Origin: Planctomycetaceae bacterium
GTDB taxonomy: Bacteria > Planctomycetota > Planctomycetia > Pirellulales > Lacipirellulaceae
DNA length: 64,000 nt
NCBI GenBank assembly: GCA_002702655.1
Contig: PABB01000073.1
Location: forward strand, 1-64,000
Direction: 5' to 3'
Each line of letters opens with the position of its first letter. The first letter of the stretch is position 1. Positions 17,400-27,400 of this stretch are shown one piece after another. The notes below the pieces were generated by a model that was given only the letters and a program-made list of their open reading frames with translations, had not been told where the DNA came from and did not search any database. The position numbers and the translations under genes are program-made.

Positions 17400-18425
17400 A
17401 TGTCGCAAACACTTGACGGCGTCGGTGCGCACCAACTTTCCGACGACGACGTGCAGGCCATCGACCGGCTGCGCGACGCGTACGACCAACTTCGCAACGA
17501 ACTGGGTCGCGTGATCGTGGGCCAGCAGGACGTGATCGAACGGCTGGCGATTTGTTTGTTCGCGCGCGGCCATGCCCTGCTGATGGGCGTGCCGGGGTTG
17601 GCCAAAACGCTGCTGGTGAGCAAGCTGGCCGAAACGCTGTCGCTGAAGTTCAGCCGCATCCAATTCACGCCAGATCTGATGCCGATGGACATCACCGGCA
17701 CGGACATTCTGCAAGACGGCGGCGGGCGGCGCGAGTTCGAGTTCGTGCACGGTCCGATCTTTGCGAACATCGTGCTGGCCGACGAGATCAATCGGGCGCC
17801 CCCCAAGACGCAATCGGCGCTGCTGGAGGCAATGCAGGAGTATCGCGTCACCGCGGTCGGCAAACCGTTCCAGCTCGACCCGCCGTTTCTGGTGCTGGCC
17901 ACGCAGAACCCCGTCGAGCAGGAGGGCACTTACCCGCTGCCCGAAGCGCAGCTCGATCGGTTCATGTTTCTGATCGAGATCGACTATCCGTCGGAGGCCG
18001 AAGAGATCGAAATCGCCCGCTCGACGACCGGCGATTCGTTGCCGGACTTGAGCCATGTGCTGCACGCCGAGGACATCCTGGCGCACCAGCATCTGGTGCG
18101 GCGGGTGCCGGCGCCCGACCACATTTATACGTTCGCGGCCAAACTGGTGCGGATGACGCGACCGACCGACCCGTCGGCCCCCGAGTGGCTCAAACCGTTG
18201 GTCGCCTGGGGCGCCGGGCCGCGGGCGGTGCAGAATCTGATCCTCGGCGGCCGCGCCCGCGCGGCGCTGCTGGGTAGCTACATGGTGCGGCAAGAAGACC
18301 TGGAAGAAGTGGCCCTGCCGGTGCTGACGCACCGGCTGATCACGACCTTCGCCGCCCAAGCCGAAGGGATCGACGCCAAACAAATCGTCCGCCGGTTGCT
18401 GGAGGAGATGAAAGAGGAAGCGTGA
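17400..18425 (+). CDS. MoxR-family AAA+ ATPase
   Basis: The 341-residue protein is full length for the family. It has Walker A GVPGLAKT (63-70), Walker B VLADEI (125-130), the sensor 1 region LATQNPVEQEGTYPLPEAQLD with the strongly conserved family sequence, and a C-terminal lid domain. MoxR ATPases act as chaperones that assemble or activate complexes containing von Willebrand A proteins, using metal-ion-dependent contacts. Here the gene heads a plus-strand run with DUF58 and two VWA-type membrane proteins, the usual partners. Only a small membrane protein gene interrupts the moxR-DUF58 pair. Confidence 0.95.
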   Translation: MSQTLDGVGAHQLSDDDVQAIDRLRDAYDQLRNELGRVIVGQQDVIERLAICLFARGHALLMGVPGLAKTLLVSKLAETLSLKFSRIQFTPDLMPMDITGTDILQDGGGRREFEFVHGPIFANIVLADEINRAPPKTQSALLEAMQEYRVTAVGKPFQLDPPFLVLATQNPVEQEGTYPLPEAQLDRFMFLIEIDYPSEAEEIEIARSTTGDSLPDLSHVLHAEDILAHQHLVRRVPAPDHIYTFAAKLVRMTRPTDPSAPEWLKPLVAWGAGPRAVQNLILGGRARAALLGSYMVRQEDLEEVALPVLTHRLITTFAAQAEGIDAKQIVRRLLEEMKEEA

Positions 18426-18444
18426 GCAATTGGTGGTTCATTGA

Positions 18445-18478
18445 GGAACCGCGAAACGCGCGAAAGCACACGAAAAGC
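18445..18478 (+). repeat. GCGAAAG-period repeat, left arm
   Basis: GGAACCGCGAAACGCGCG and following bases repeat at a period of about 9. The inverse arm lies at 18884-18914. The two arms bracket the small membrane protein gene at 18509-18787. Confidence 0.75.
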
Positions 18479-18508
18479 AGATCGAGACCAAGCGGCGGAG
18501 CCACGCCA

Positions 18509-18787
18509 ATGCGATCGCTGAACGTCACCTGGTTGCTGTGGTACATGAGCGGGATGTTCGTGTTGCTTGCGATCATGGCGTCGGCGATCACGTATCACCC
18601 CGATGCTCAATGGGAGGGTCACATCCTGTCGCTGGCGTTTGCGATTTGCTCGCTGGTGGGCTGCGCGTTGGCGGTGACATGCGGTCGTTTGCCCCCGTCG
18701 CATTGGGTTCACAAGTCGCAGCCAGTGAAGGTCGGAATAGCTTCTGTGGTCGTGCTGGTGTCGGTGTTGGCGATCCTGCTGGGGTAG
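18509..18787 (+). CDS. Small membrane protein of unknown function
   Basis: This 92-residue protein starts MRSLNVTWLLWYMSGMF and has about three hydrophobic segments: the N-terminal helix, LSLAFAICSLVGCALAV, and VKVGIASVVVLVSVLAILLG at the C-terminus. I recognise no family. A GTG at 18422 overlapping the moxR stop would add 29 residues, but that extension is translated from the GCGAAAG repeat arm, so the ATG at 18509 is preferred. It sits between moxR and the DUF58 gene, which are usually adjacent, and is bracketed by inverted repeat arms, so it may be a later insertion. Confidence 0.5.
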   Translation: MRSLNVTWLLWYMSGMFVLLAIMASAITYHPDAQWEGHILSLAFAICSLVGCALAVTCGRLPPSHWVHKSQPVKVGIASVVVLVSVLAILLG

Positions 18788-18883
18788 CAACACGCCTCGC
18801 CGCAGATTCCGACGCACGACCGCCCCAAACAACTCGGTTCAATTCCCACGCAACGATTCCCACAACGGCACGCACCCGTTCAC

Positions 18884-18914
18884 CTTCGCGTCCTTTCGCG
18901 TCTTTCGCGGTTCC
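18884..18914 (-). repeat. GCGAAAG-period repeat, right (inverted) arm
   Basis: CTTCGCGTCCTTTCGCG and following bases up to GCGGTTCC are the inverse of the arm at 18445-18478. The pair encloses about 400 bases. Confidence 0.75.
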
Positions 18915-18951
18915 AAAATCAAGCTTGCCGCACGAGTGAGGGCGGCGCCGG

Positions 18952-19863
18952 ATGGCTTTTCAGCGTAAGCAACGCGAATTCTTGCAGCCGGAGATTCTGG
19001 CCAAGCTGGCCAGCGCGCCGCTGCTGGCGCGGCGGCCGATGCACGGCAACGTCTCCGGCCGGCATGCCAGCCCGCACCGCGGGGCCAGCGTCGAGTTCGC
19101 CGAGTATCGCAAGTACGTCCCCGGCGACGATCTGCGGCGGCTCGACTGGCGGGCGTACGGGCGGACCGATCGCCATTACGTGAAAGAGTTCGACGCCGAC
19201 ACCAACCTGCGGCTGTGCCTGATCGTCGACGCCAGCGGCTCGATGCGGTTCGGCTCGGGCGATGTCACGAAGGTCGATTTCGCGCGGCAAGCGGCCGGGG
19301 CGATCGCCTATCTCGCCTCGCAACAGGGCGACGCGGTGGGGCTGACCTGCCTGGGCGAAGGCCCGCCGCAGGTGATTCCCGCGCGGCGCAGCCCGGCGCA
19401 TCTGTCGCACGTGTTCGACCAGTTGGAGCAGCTCCAACCTGCCGGAGAAACGCGGTTGGTCGAAGGCCTGCACGAGTTGGCCGAGACGATCCGCGAACGC
19501 GCGCTGATCATCATCCTGTCCGACCTGTTCGCCGACCCTGCGGAGCTGCGCGAGTGCTTCGAGCATTTCCGCTTTCGCAAACACGATCTGGCGGCGTTTC
19601 ATTTGATTGACCCGCAGGAAGTGAAGTTCGAGTTTCACCGCCCGATGCGGTTTCTCGACATGGAAGGCGGCACGCCCGTGTTTGCCGAGCCGAACGAGAT
19701 CGTCGACCGCTACCACGCGGCCATCAACCGCTACCTGGCCGAGATGAAACAGGCGGCCACCGAGACGGCGGTCGACTACCACCGCGTGAACATCGCCGAG
19801 GACTACGAGCGGCTGCTGATGCAGTTTCTGGTGCGGCGCACCCGCGGCGGGGGGGTGCGATGA
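18952..19863 (+). CDS. DUF58 protein with VWA-like fold
   Basis: This 303-residue soluble protein carries the DUF58 signature EYRKYVPGDDLRRLDW (51-66) and a von Willebrand A core with an intact MIDAS start, DASGS (93-97), later SDLFADP. It is a normal partner of MoxR ATPases and is thought to scaffold envelope or surface complexes. Its stop overlaps the next start by four bases (ATGA at 19860), indicating translational coupling with the BatA-like gene. Confidence 0.92.
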   Translation: MAFQRKQREFLQPEILAKLASAPLLARRPMHGNVSGRHASPHRGASVEFAEYRKYVPGDDLRRLDWRAYGRTDRHYVKEFDADTNLRLCLIVDASGSMRFGSGDVTKVDFARQAAGAIAYLASQQGDAVGLTCLGEGPPQVIPARRSPAHLSHVFDQLEQLQPAGETRLVEGLHELAETIRERALIIILSDLFADPAELRECFEHFRFRKHDLAAFHLIDPQEVKFEFHRPMRFLDMEGGTPVFAEPNEIVDRYHAAINRYLAEMKQAATETAVDYHRVNIAEDYERLLMQFLVRRTRGGGVR

Positions 19864-21848
19864 GCTTCCTGCAGCCGTGGCTGTTGGCCGCCCTGCCGCT
19901 GGCGGCGCTGCCGGTGATCATTCACCTGATCAACCAGCGGCGGTTTCAGAACATCGAGTGGGGGGCGATGCGGTTTCTGCTGGAAGCCAACCGCATGTCG
20001 CGCGGCTACGCGCGGATTCGCCAGTGGTTGATTCTGCTGTTTCGCGTGCTGGCGATTGCGGCGCTGGTATTTGCGATCACCCGCCCGCTGGCCCGCGGGT
20101 GGCTGGGCCGCACCGGCGGGGGCAGCGCCGAGCTGACGCTGATCCTGCTGGACCGCTCCGCGAGCATGTCGTCGCAAGGCGCCGCCGCCGAGTCGACCAA
20201 GCTGGCCACCGGCGTGCGGCAACTGGCTGGGACGCTGGAGACGATCGGCTCGAACCGCTGGGTGCTGATCGACTGCGTCACGCTCGAGCCGCAGGCGTTG
20301 GGCTCGCCGCGCGAGCTGCTGCGCTCGCCGCACGCCGGCCCGTCGAGCGCGTCGGCCGACGTGCCCGCGCTGATGCAAGCGGCTCACGACTACATCCGCG
20401 ACAATCGCCCCGGGCAAACCGAGGTGTGGATCTGCAGCGACCTGCAGGCGCACGACTGGAATGCCGCCAGCGGCCAGTGGCAGACGCTGCGCGACGCGTT
20501 TGGCAAATTTGACCAGGGCGTGCGGTTTCACCTGCTGGCCTACCCGGACGCGACGCCCGGCAACGCGGCGTTGCGCGTGACCGGAGTGGAGCGCGTGGCC
20601 GACGAGGACGCCGCGGCGCTGTTGGTGTCGCTAGCAATCCATCGCGAGGGCGACGCGGGCGACGCAACCATCCCGGTGCGGTTCGAGATCGATGGCGCCC
20701 GCTCGGAAACGACCGTCGATTTCGTTGGCGAGGAAGCGGAGCTGTCCAACTATCGCATCGCCCTGCCCGCAGGGCGCGAGGAGGGTTGGGGCCGGGTGTC
20801 GATCCCCGCCGACGCCGACCCGGCCGACAACGAATTCTACTTTGTCTTCGCCGAACCGCCGCGGCGGCGCACGGTGGTCGTGGCCGATGACTCGGCGGCC
20901 GTGAATGCACTGCGGCTGGCGGCAACGATCTCGCCCGACGGCTCGGCCGACGACGCCGCGACGGAGGTAACGCGCGAGCAACTCGCGGCTCAACCGTGGG
21001 AGCAAATCGCGCTGGTCGTGTGGCAGACGGCGCTGCCGGAGGGCGATGAGCGGAAGCTGCTGACCGAGTTTGTCGACCGCGGCGGCAGCGTGCTGTTTCT
21101 CCCGCCCGCGACGCCCGACGCGACCGCGTTCGCCGGCGTGCGATGGCAGGCGTGGCAGACGCCCGCCGAGCCTGCGACGATCGACTCGTGGCGGGGCGAT
21201 CAGGATCTGCTCGCCCGCGCGGCCAGCGGGGCGGCGTTGCCGGTGGGCGAGTTGGCGATCCGCCGCCACTGCACGATCGAGGGCGACGCCACGCCGTTGG
21301 CGTCGCTGGCCGGCGGCGCGGTGCTGCTGGCCCGGGCGCCCACCGACCGTGGTCACGTTTACTTTTTGGGGACCTCGCCGGCGCGGGTCGACTCGTCGCT
21401 GGCCGGCAACGGTATTGTGCTGTATGCCATGGTGCAGCGAGCGCTGGCCGCGGGCGCCGAGCAACTGGCCGCCGCGCAGCAACTCGACGCCCGCGCACTC
21501 GGCGAGGAGGACCAAGCGGCGTGGGAGCGGATCGCGGGCGCCGGTGACGCGCTCTCCACCGAATACCCGGCCCAGGCCGGCGTTTACCGCGCGGACAAAC
21601 AACTGCTGGCGGTCAATCGCAGCGCCGGCGAGGACCGGCCGGCGGGACTCGACAACGAGCGGCTGCAGGGATTGTTCGCGGGGCTCGATTTCGACCGCGT
21701 CGACGACCGCGCGGGCAACGTCGCGTCGCTGACCCGCGAGATCTCGCGCGTATTCCTGGTGGGCATGGTCGCCGCGTTGGTGCTCGAGGCGGCGTTGAGC
21801 CTGCCGAAGATTCGCTCCGGCGTCGCCGCCGGGGAGGCGCCGCGATGA
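19860..21848 (+). CDS. BatA-like membrane protein with VWA domain
   Basis: The protein (662 aa) begins with the BatA N-terminal module (MSFLQPWLLAALPLAALPVIIHLINQ..., two membrane helices within the first 80 residues, with RRFQNIEWGAMRFL between them) and then a VWA domain (LILLDRSASM, residues about 93-102). The middle 400 residues look like extracytoplasmic beta and alpha/beta domains. A final hydrophobic helix (VFLVGMVAALVLEAALSL) anchors the C-terminus. It overlaps its neighbours on both sides by ATGA, so DUF58, this gene and the next are one translational unit. The function is probably envelope-complex assembly with MoxR. Confidence 0.88.
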   Translation: MSFLQPWLLAALPLAALPVIIHLINQRRFQNIEWGAMRFLLEANRMSRGYARIRQWLILLFRVLAIAALVFAITRPLARGWLGRTGGGSAELTLILLDRSASMSSQGAAAESTKLATGVRQLAGTLETIGSNRWVLIDCVTLEPQALGSPRELLRSPHAGPSSASADVPALMQAAHDYIRDNRPGQTEVWICSDLQAHDWNAASGQWQTLRDAFGKFDQGVRFHLLAYPDATPGNAALRVTGVERVADEDAAALLVSLAIHREGDAGDATIPVRFEIDGARSETTVDFVGEEAELSNYRIALPAGREEGWGRVSIPADADPADNEFYFVFAEPPRRRTVVVADDSAAVNALRLAATISPDGSADDAATEVTREQLAAQPWEQIALVVWQTALPEGDERKLLTEFVDRGGSVLFLPPATPDATAFAGVRWQAWQTPAEPATIDSWRGDQDLLARAASGAALPVGELAIRRHCTIEGDATPLASLAGGAVLLARAPTDRGHVYFLGTSPARVDSSLAGNGIVLYAMVQRALAAGAEQLAAAQQLDARALGEEDQAAWERIAGAGDALSTEYPAQAGVYRADKQLLAVNRSAGEDRPAGLDNERLQGLFAGLDFDRVDDRAGNVASLTREISRVFLVGMVAALVLEAALSLPKIRSGVAAGEAPR

Positions 21849-24055
21849 ACTCGACCGCGTCGCTGGCGTTCATGGGCTCGGCTTGGACGATCGCACTGGC
21901 GGTCGTCGCTGTGCTGGTCACCACCGTGTTGAGCTTTATTGCGTGGCGGCGGAGCGGTTACCGGTCGTCGATTGCGGCGCTCGAGTTGTTGCGCCTCGCG
22001 CTGGTGGCCGCGGCGGGGGTGCTGCTGAACCAGCCCGAGTGGGTCGAGACATTCCGCCCAGCCGAAAAACCGACGATTGCCGTGCTGTGGGACGACTCGG
22101 TCAGCATGGGCACCCGCGACGCGGATCGCGCCGCCGGCGAGTCGACCGACGAAGCGCCCGGCCTACAAACGCGGCGGGAGGCGATCGGCCCGCTGGCCAG
22201 CGAGTCAACCTGGGCAAGCGTCGCCGAGCGGTACCAGGTCGTCACCCAACCGTTTTCCAGCGAGGAGGGCGGCGGCGTGACCAATCTGCACGACCCGCTG
22301 GCCGCGGCGGCCGAGCGGTTCCCACGACTGCGGGTCATCGTGCTGGCCAGCGACGGCGACTGGAACGACGGCGCCCCGCCGGTCGAGGCGGCCGCGCGGC
22401 TGCGGATGCAAAACGTGCCGGTGATCGCCGTGCCCGCGGGCCGCCGCGAGCCGCTGCCCGACATCCAACTGGCCAGTCTCGATGCGCCCACCTTCGGCGT
22501 GGCGAACAAAAGCGTGCGGATCCCCTTCTCCATCGAAAGCACGCTGCCGCGGGCTCACACGGTCACCGTCACCATGAAGGCGACCGACGGGTTCGAGACG
22601 TCCAAGGAAGTGACAATCGCTCCGCAGGGTCGCACCAGCGATTGGGTCGTATGGAAGCCCGCGGAGGTGGGCGACTATGAAATCACGCTCGACGTGCCGC
22701 AGCAGCCTGGCGAGGAGATTCAGGACAACAACCAACTCACCGCGCCGATTTCGATCCGCGAAGAGAAACTGCGCGTGCTGCTGGTCGAGTCCGTGCCGCG
22801 GTGGGAGTACCGCTACCTGCGCAACGCCCTGTCGCGCGATCCGGGGGTCGAGGTCGCGTGCCTGCTGTATCACCCGGGGCTCACGAAGGTTGGCGGGGGC
22901 AATCGCGACTACATCCAGAAGTTCCCCGAAGGCCGCGACGAGCTGGCCAAGTTCGACGTGGTGTTCTTGGGCGACGTGGGCATCGACGACGGGCAGCTGA
23001 CCCCCGAGGATTGCCACCTGCTCCGCGGACTGATTGAGCAGCAAGCGAGCGGGTTGGTGTTTTTGCCCGGCATGTACGGACGGCAGTTTTCGCTGCTGGA
23101 TACCGAGCTGGCCGATCTCTACCCCGTCGTGCTCAACGACGCCCAGCCGAGCGGCTGGGGCGCGCGGCTGCCCAGCCAGTTCCAACTGACCGCCGCCGGG
23201 CAACGCAGCTTGCTCACCAAGTTGGCCGACACCGTGGACGAGAACATCGACGTGTGGGACGGCCTGCCGGGCTTCCAATGGTACGCTCCCGTCGAGCGGG
23301 CCAAGGCGGGGACCGAGGTGTTGTGCGTGCATCAAGAAGCTTCGAACCAATACGGCCGGCTGCCGCTGCTGGTCACGCAAACGTTCGGCGCCGGCAAGGT
23401 GCTGTTCATGGGCACCGACGCCGCGTGGCGGTGGCGCAAGGGGGTCGAGGACAAATACCACTACCGCTTTTGGGCGCAGGTGGTCCGCTGGATGGCGTAC
23501 CGTCGGCACATGGCGGCGGGCGAGTCGATGCGGCTGTACTACACGCCCGACCAGCCGGGCATGCGGCAAACGGTCGCGCTGACGGCCAACGTGATGGCGC
23601 CCAGCGGCGAACCGCTCTCCGAGGGGGAAGTCGTCGCGCGAATCGTCGCGCCCTCGGGCCGCAGCGAAACGATCCGCCTGACCGCCGTGGGCGACGAGTG
23701 GGGCGCCTTTGCCGGCAGCTACACGACCCGCGAGCCGGGCGCCCACGCCGTCACGCTCTCCTCGCCAACCACCGGCGGCACGCTGGAAACATCGCTGTTT
23801 GTGCAGGGCGCCGCGCAAGAGCCGGTCGGCCGACCGGCGCGGCCTGAGGTGCTCGAAGAAATCGCCCGCATCACCCATGGCGCGGTGTTGCCCGCGGGCG
23901 ACGTGGAGCAGATGGTTCAGTTCGTCAGCCAGTTACCGGAGTCGCCGCCGGCGGTGCGTCGCCTGCGGCTATGGGCCGACCCCCGCGTCGCCGGCACGCT
24001 TGTGACGCTGCTGGGAGTGTTCTGGATAGGTCGTAAAGCAGTGGGATTGATATAG
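21845..24055 (+). CDS. Membrane protein with VWA and glutamine-amidotransferase-like domain
   Basis: The protein (736 aa) has N-terminal helices (about 8-65), a VWA-like region starting IAVLWDDSVSMG (about 78-89), an Ig-like segment (about 210-300), then a GATase-like fold: VPRWEYRYLRNAL, FDVVFLGDVG, SGLVFLPGMYG, and TFGAGKVLFMGTDAAWRWR. This arrangement is common in the third VWA gene of planctomycete MoxR clusters; no amidotransferase chemistry is implied. A C-terminal helix (LVTLLGVFWIGRKAVGL) closes it. It is translationally coupled to the BatA-like gene through ATGA at 21845. Confidence 0.82.
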   Translation: MNSTASLAFMGSAWTIALAVVAVLVTTVLSFIAWRRSGYRSSIAALELLRLALVAAAGVLLNQPEWVETFRPAEKPTIAVLWDDSVSMGTRDADRAAGESTDEAPGLQTRREAIGPLASESTWASVAERYQVVTQPFSSEEGGGVTNLHDPLAAAAERFPRLRVIVLASDGDWNDGAPPVEAAARLRMQNVPVIAVPAGRREPLPDIQLASLDAPTFGVANKSVRIPFSIESTLPRAHTVTVTMKATDGFETSKEVTIAPQGRTSDWVVWKPAEVGDYEITLDVPQQPGEEIQDNNQLTAPISIREEKLRVLLVESVPRWEYRYLRNALSRDPGVEVACLLYHPGLTKVGGGNRDYIQKFPEGRDELAKFDVVFLGDVGIDDGQLTPEDCHLLRGLIEQQASGLVFLPGMYGRQFSLLDTELADLYPVVLNDAQPSGWGARLPSQFQLTAAGQRSLLTKLADTVDENIDVWDGLPGFQWYAPVERAKAGTEVLCVHQEASNQYGRLPLLVTQTFGAGKVLFMGTDAAWRWRKGVEDKYHYRFWAQVVRWMAYRRHMAAGESMRLYYTPDQPGMRQTVALTANVMAPSGEPLSEGEVVARIVAPSGRSETIRLTAVGDEWGAFAGSYTTREPGAHAVTLSSPTTGGTLETSLFVQGAAQEPVGRPARPEVLEEIARITHGAVLPAGDVEQMVQFVSQLPESPPAVRRLRLWADPRVAGTLVTLLGVFWIGRKAVGLI

Positions 24056-24460
24056 TGAGCTGTCAGCGATCGGCTGTCGGCTCTCAGCCAGAGGAAAAGA
24101 AAGTAGACCACGGATGACACGGATTGCGCGGATGTGCGCGGCCGGGAGGGCGACGCTCTGCTGAGCCCGTGCTTCGCACTCAAGATGAAACAAAGTTACC
24201 GCCTCAGTGACCGCGAAAGGTAAGAGCTGGTTTCGAATCCCCCTCCCTCGAAGGGAGGGGCAAGGGGAGGGATTCCAAGCGTTGGAATCTTCGCCCCTCT
24301 CACAGCCTCTCACCTCAGGGGAGAGGCGCGCCGAAACTGCCTCGAGAGACAACGACACAACTCCCGTTTTGTAAATTCTGTGCCTTCTGTGGCTATTGCC
24401 CATCCGTGACATCTGCGTGATCCGTGGTTCCCTAAGTCAACTCCGCAGAGGAGTCCGAAA
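24056..24460. repeat. Composite intergenic repeat region
   Basis: This gap of about 400 bases is nearly all repeat. It holds a GGCTGTCAGC-type unit (24057-24091), a GCGGAT/CACGGAT arm (24107-24141) with its inverse (24401-24428), a CTGTG-period stretch (24373-24392), a REP-like CCCTCCCTCGAAGGGAGGGG unit (24240-24271), a perfect hairpin GATTCCAA/TTGGAATC (24271-24289), and a CCCCTCTC/GAGAGG-type unit (24293-24330). No gene is supported. It separates two co-directional genes of the MoxR cluster. Confidence 0.75.
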
Positions 24461-27400
24461 ATGTCCCGAGTCGAAACGGATTTGTCGCTGCATGTACCAG
24501 CGTCGCTCGAAACGCAGTTGCGCGCGTATCGCGGGCGGGTGTGGACGATCAAAATGACCGAGGCGCTCGCCGCGGCGGCGGCGGGCTTTCTGGCGGTGTA
24601 CCTGCTGGTGTTCCTGTCGGACCGGCTCGGCGACACGCCGTGGTGGATTCGCTTGGGGGCCATCGGCGTCGCCACGCTGATCCTGGGCGTCGTGCCGTGG
24701 TTCTTTTACCGCTGGGTCTGGCGGCGGCGGCGTCTGGAGGAGCTGGCCCGGTTGCTGCGGCACAAGCAGCCGCGCGTCGGCGATCACCTGCTGGGCGTCA
24801 TCGAGTTGGCCAAGAACCCGGCCGAGCAGGCCCGCTCGCGCACGCTGTGCCAGGCGGCGATCCGCCAGGTGGCCGAGGACGCCCGGCGCCGCGATCTGCT
24901 GGCCGCGCTGCCCGATGGGCACATGCAAGGCTGGGCGACCGCGGCGCTGGCCGCGGCGGGCATCGTGTTCGGGCTGGTTTGCTTCGCCCCCGAAGCGGCC
25001 GGCAACGCCTGGGCCCGGCTGACCGCCCCCTGGCGCGACACGCCGCGGTACACCTTCGCCGCGGTCGAACCGTTGCCCAAGGAAATGATCGTGGCCCACG
25101 GCGAACCGTTCGCCCTGACCGCCCGGCTGCAAGATCAAACGCGTTGGCGGCCGGACTCGGCGAGCTTGCAGATGGGCGGGCAGCAGCCGCTGCACGCGGC
25201 GCTCGCCGAACAACTCTACGAATTCAGCGCCCCGCCGATCCTCGAACCGGCGACCGCGGAGGTGAGCATCGGCGACTGGCGGCAATCGGTGGCCGTCACG
25301 CCCAAGCTGCGACCCGAACTGGCCTCGATCGAAGCGGTCGCGACGCTGCCGGAGTATCTGGGCCGGCCCGAAACCGTCTCCCGCGACGCCCGCGGCGGCT
25401 CGGCCGCGTTTGTCAAAGGCAGCCACGTCCATCTGGTGGCCGCGGCGAATCGGCCGCTCACCACCGCCACAGTCGACGGGGCCCCGCTCGTCCCCGCCGG
25501 CGCTTCGCTGGCCACCCGCGACGCCCTACTGGAAGAAGCCCGCCAGGTCACGATCGATTGGACCGACGAGTACGGGTTGTCGTCGAAAAAACCGTTCGCG
25601 GTCACGATCACCGCGGCCGAGGACGCCCCGCCGACGCTGGCGTGCGAAGATTTGCCGCGGCGCAAGGTGGTGCTCGACAGCGAGCAACTCGACTTCCGCG
25701 TCACGGCGCGCGACGACTTTGGCGTCCGCGAGGTCGGGCTCGCGTGGTCGTGCCTCAACCCCGACTATATCGAACACCCTGCCGAGGGCGAACGCCTGCT
25801 GGGCGCCGGTGGTCACGCCGCCGAGCAGGTCGGCCTGCAGGGGACGTTCTCCGCCAAGTCGCAGGGGATCGAGCCGCAGGTGCTCGAGCTACACGTGTTC
25901 GCCACCGACTACTTCCCGGATCGCGAGCGGGTCTACTCGCCACCGTACATTCTGTTTGTGCTGAACGCCGAGCAGCACGCGATCTGGATCACCGAGCAGA
26001 TGTCGCGGTGGCATCGGCAGGCGCTGGAGGTGCGCGACCGCGAGTTGCGGCTGTACGAGAAAAACAAGCAGTTGCGGGCCCTCGACCCGGCCGAGTTCGA
26101 TCGGGCCGACATTCGCCGCGAGGTCGAACAACAGGCGGCCGCGGAGAGCGCCAACGGCCGGCGGCTGGCCGCGCTCACTCAGGGCGGCGAGGAATTGCTG
26201 CGGCAGGCGTCGCGCAACCCGGAGATCGGCGTCGGCCACCTGGAGCGCTGGGCCGAGATGATGGGCGTGCTGGAGGACATCTCGGCCAACCGAATGCCGT
26301 CGGTCGCCGACCTGCTGAAAGAGGCGTCCAAAGCGACGGCCAAACGCTCGGCGGCGCCAACTGAGAGCGGCCCGGCCGCGGGGCAGGTGCGCGCGACTGC
26401 CGGCGGCGGACCGCCGACCGAAACGCCCGAAGGCGTCAAACCGCCGCCGCAGCCCCCCGCGGTGGTCGACATCGAATCGAACCAACAGCCGCGCGACCCG
26501 AACGCCCAGCCCGGCGAGACGCAGAAGAAGAATCCCTCGTCGCCCAAGTTCACGCTTCCCTCGACCGTGCTCACCGACCAAAGCGGCAAGCCGGCCACGC
26601 CGCCCGGCGAGGCGCCGCCGCCCATGGACCAGGCGGTCCAGGAGCAACGCGACTTGCTCGCGGAGTTCGAGAAGGTGGCGGACGAACTGAACGAGGTGCT
26701 GGCCAACCTGGAAGGCAGCACGCTGGTCAAACGGCTGAAGGCCGCCTCCCGCAAGCAGTACCGGTTGGCCGGGCAAATCGGCGACGGGATCGAAGGCTGG
26801 TTCGGGCGCGACGCGGGCCACGACGACGGCGAGGCGATCTCGGTGCGCGAGCTGTCCACGCTGCAGGAGCAAAGCGGCGTCGAGGTGTCGATCATCATGG
26901 ACGACATGCAGGCGTACTTCGAGCGACGCCGCTTGGTGCGGTTCAAAACGATCCTCGACGAGATGCGCAGCGAGGACATTTTGGGGTCGCTGCGGGACCT
27001 GGCCGAGGGGATCAAAAGCGAGCAAGGCACGTCGATCGCGCTGTGCGAGTTCTGGTCCGACACGCTCGATCGCTGGGCGGAGGATCTGGTCGACCCGGCG
27101 TGCTCGGGCGCGTGCCCGGGTTGCCGCGCCAAGGGGTGCCTGCCGCCGTCGATCGTGTTGGAGGTGCTAAAGATCCTGGAAGGCGAAATGAATCTGCGCG
27201 AGCAAACTCGCGTCGCCGAGCAGGCGCGCCCGGCCGTGGACTCTGACGAGCACCTGGCCGAGGGCGAACGGCTCAGCCGCGTGCAGGACGAACTGACCGA
27301 GCGGATCGCCAAGGTCATCGAGCGGATTCTTGAACTGCCCGACGCCGAGGCGGACTTTGCCAAGGAACTCAAGCTGCTCTCCACAGTGGGGCCGGTGATG

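Noticed and set aside
24225-24245. GGTTTCGAATCC resembling a tRNA TpsiC arm
   Set aside because: No D arm or anticodon arm precedes it; it borders a REP-like repeat.
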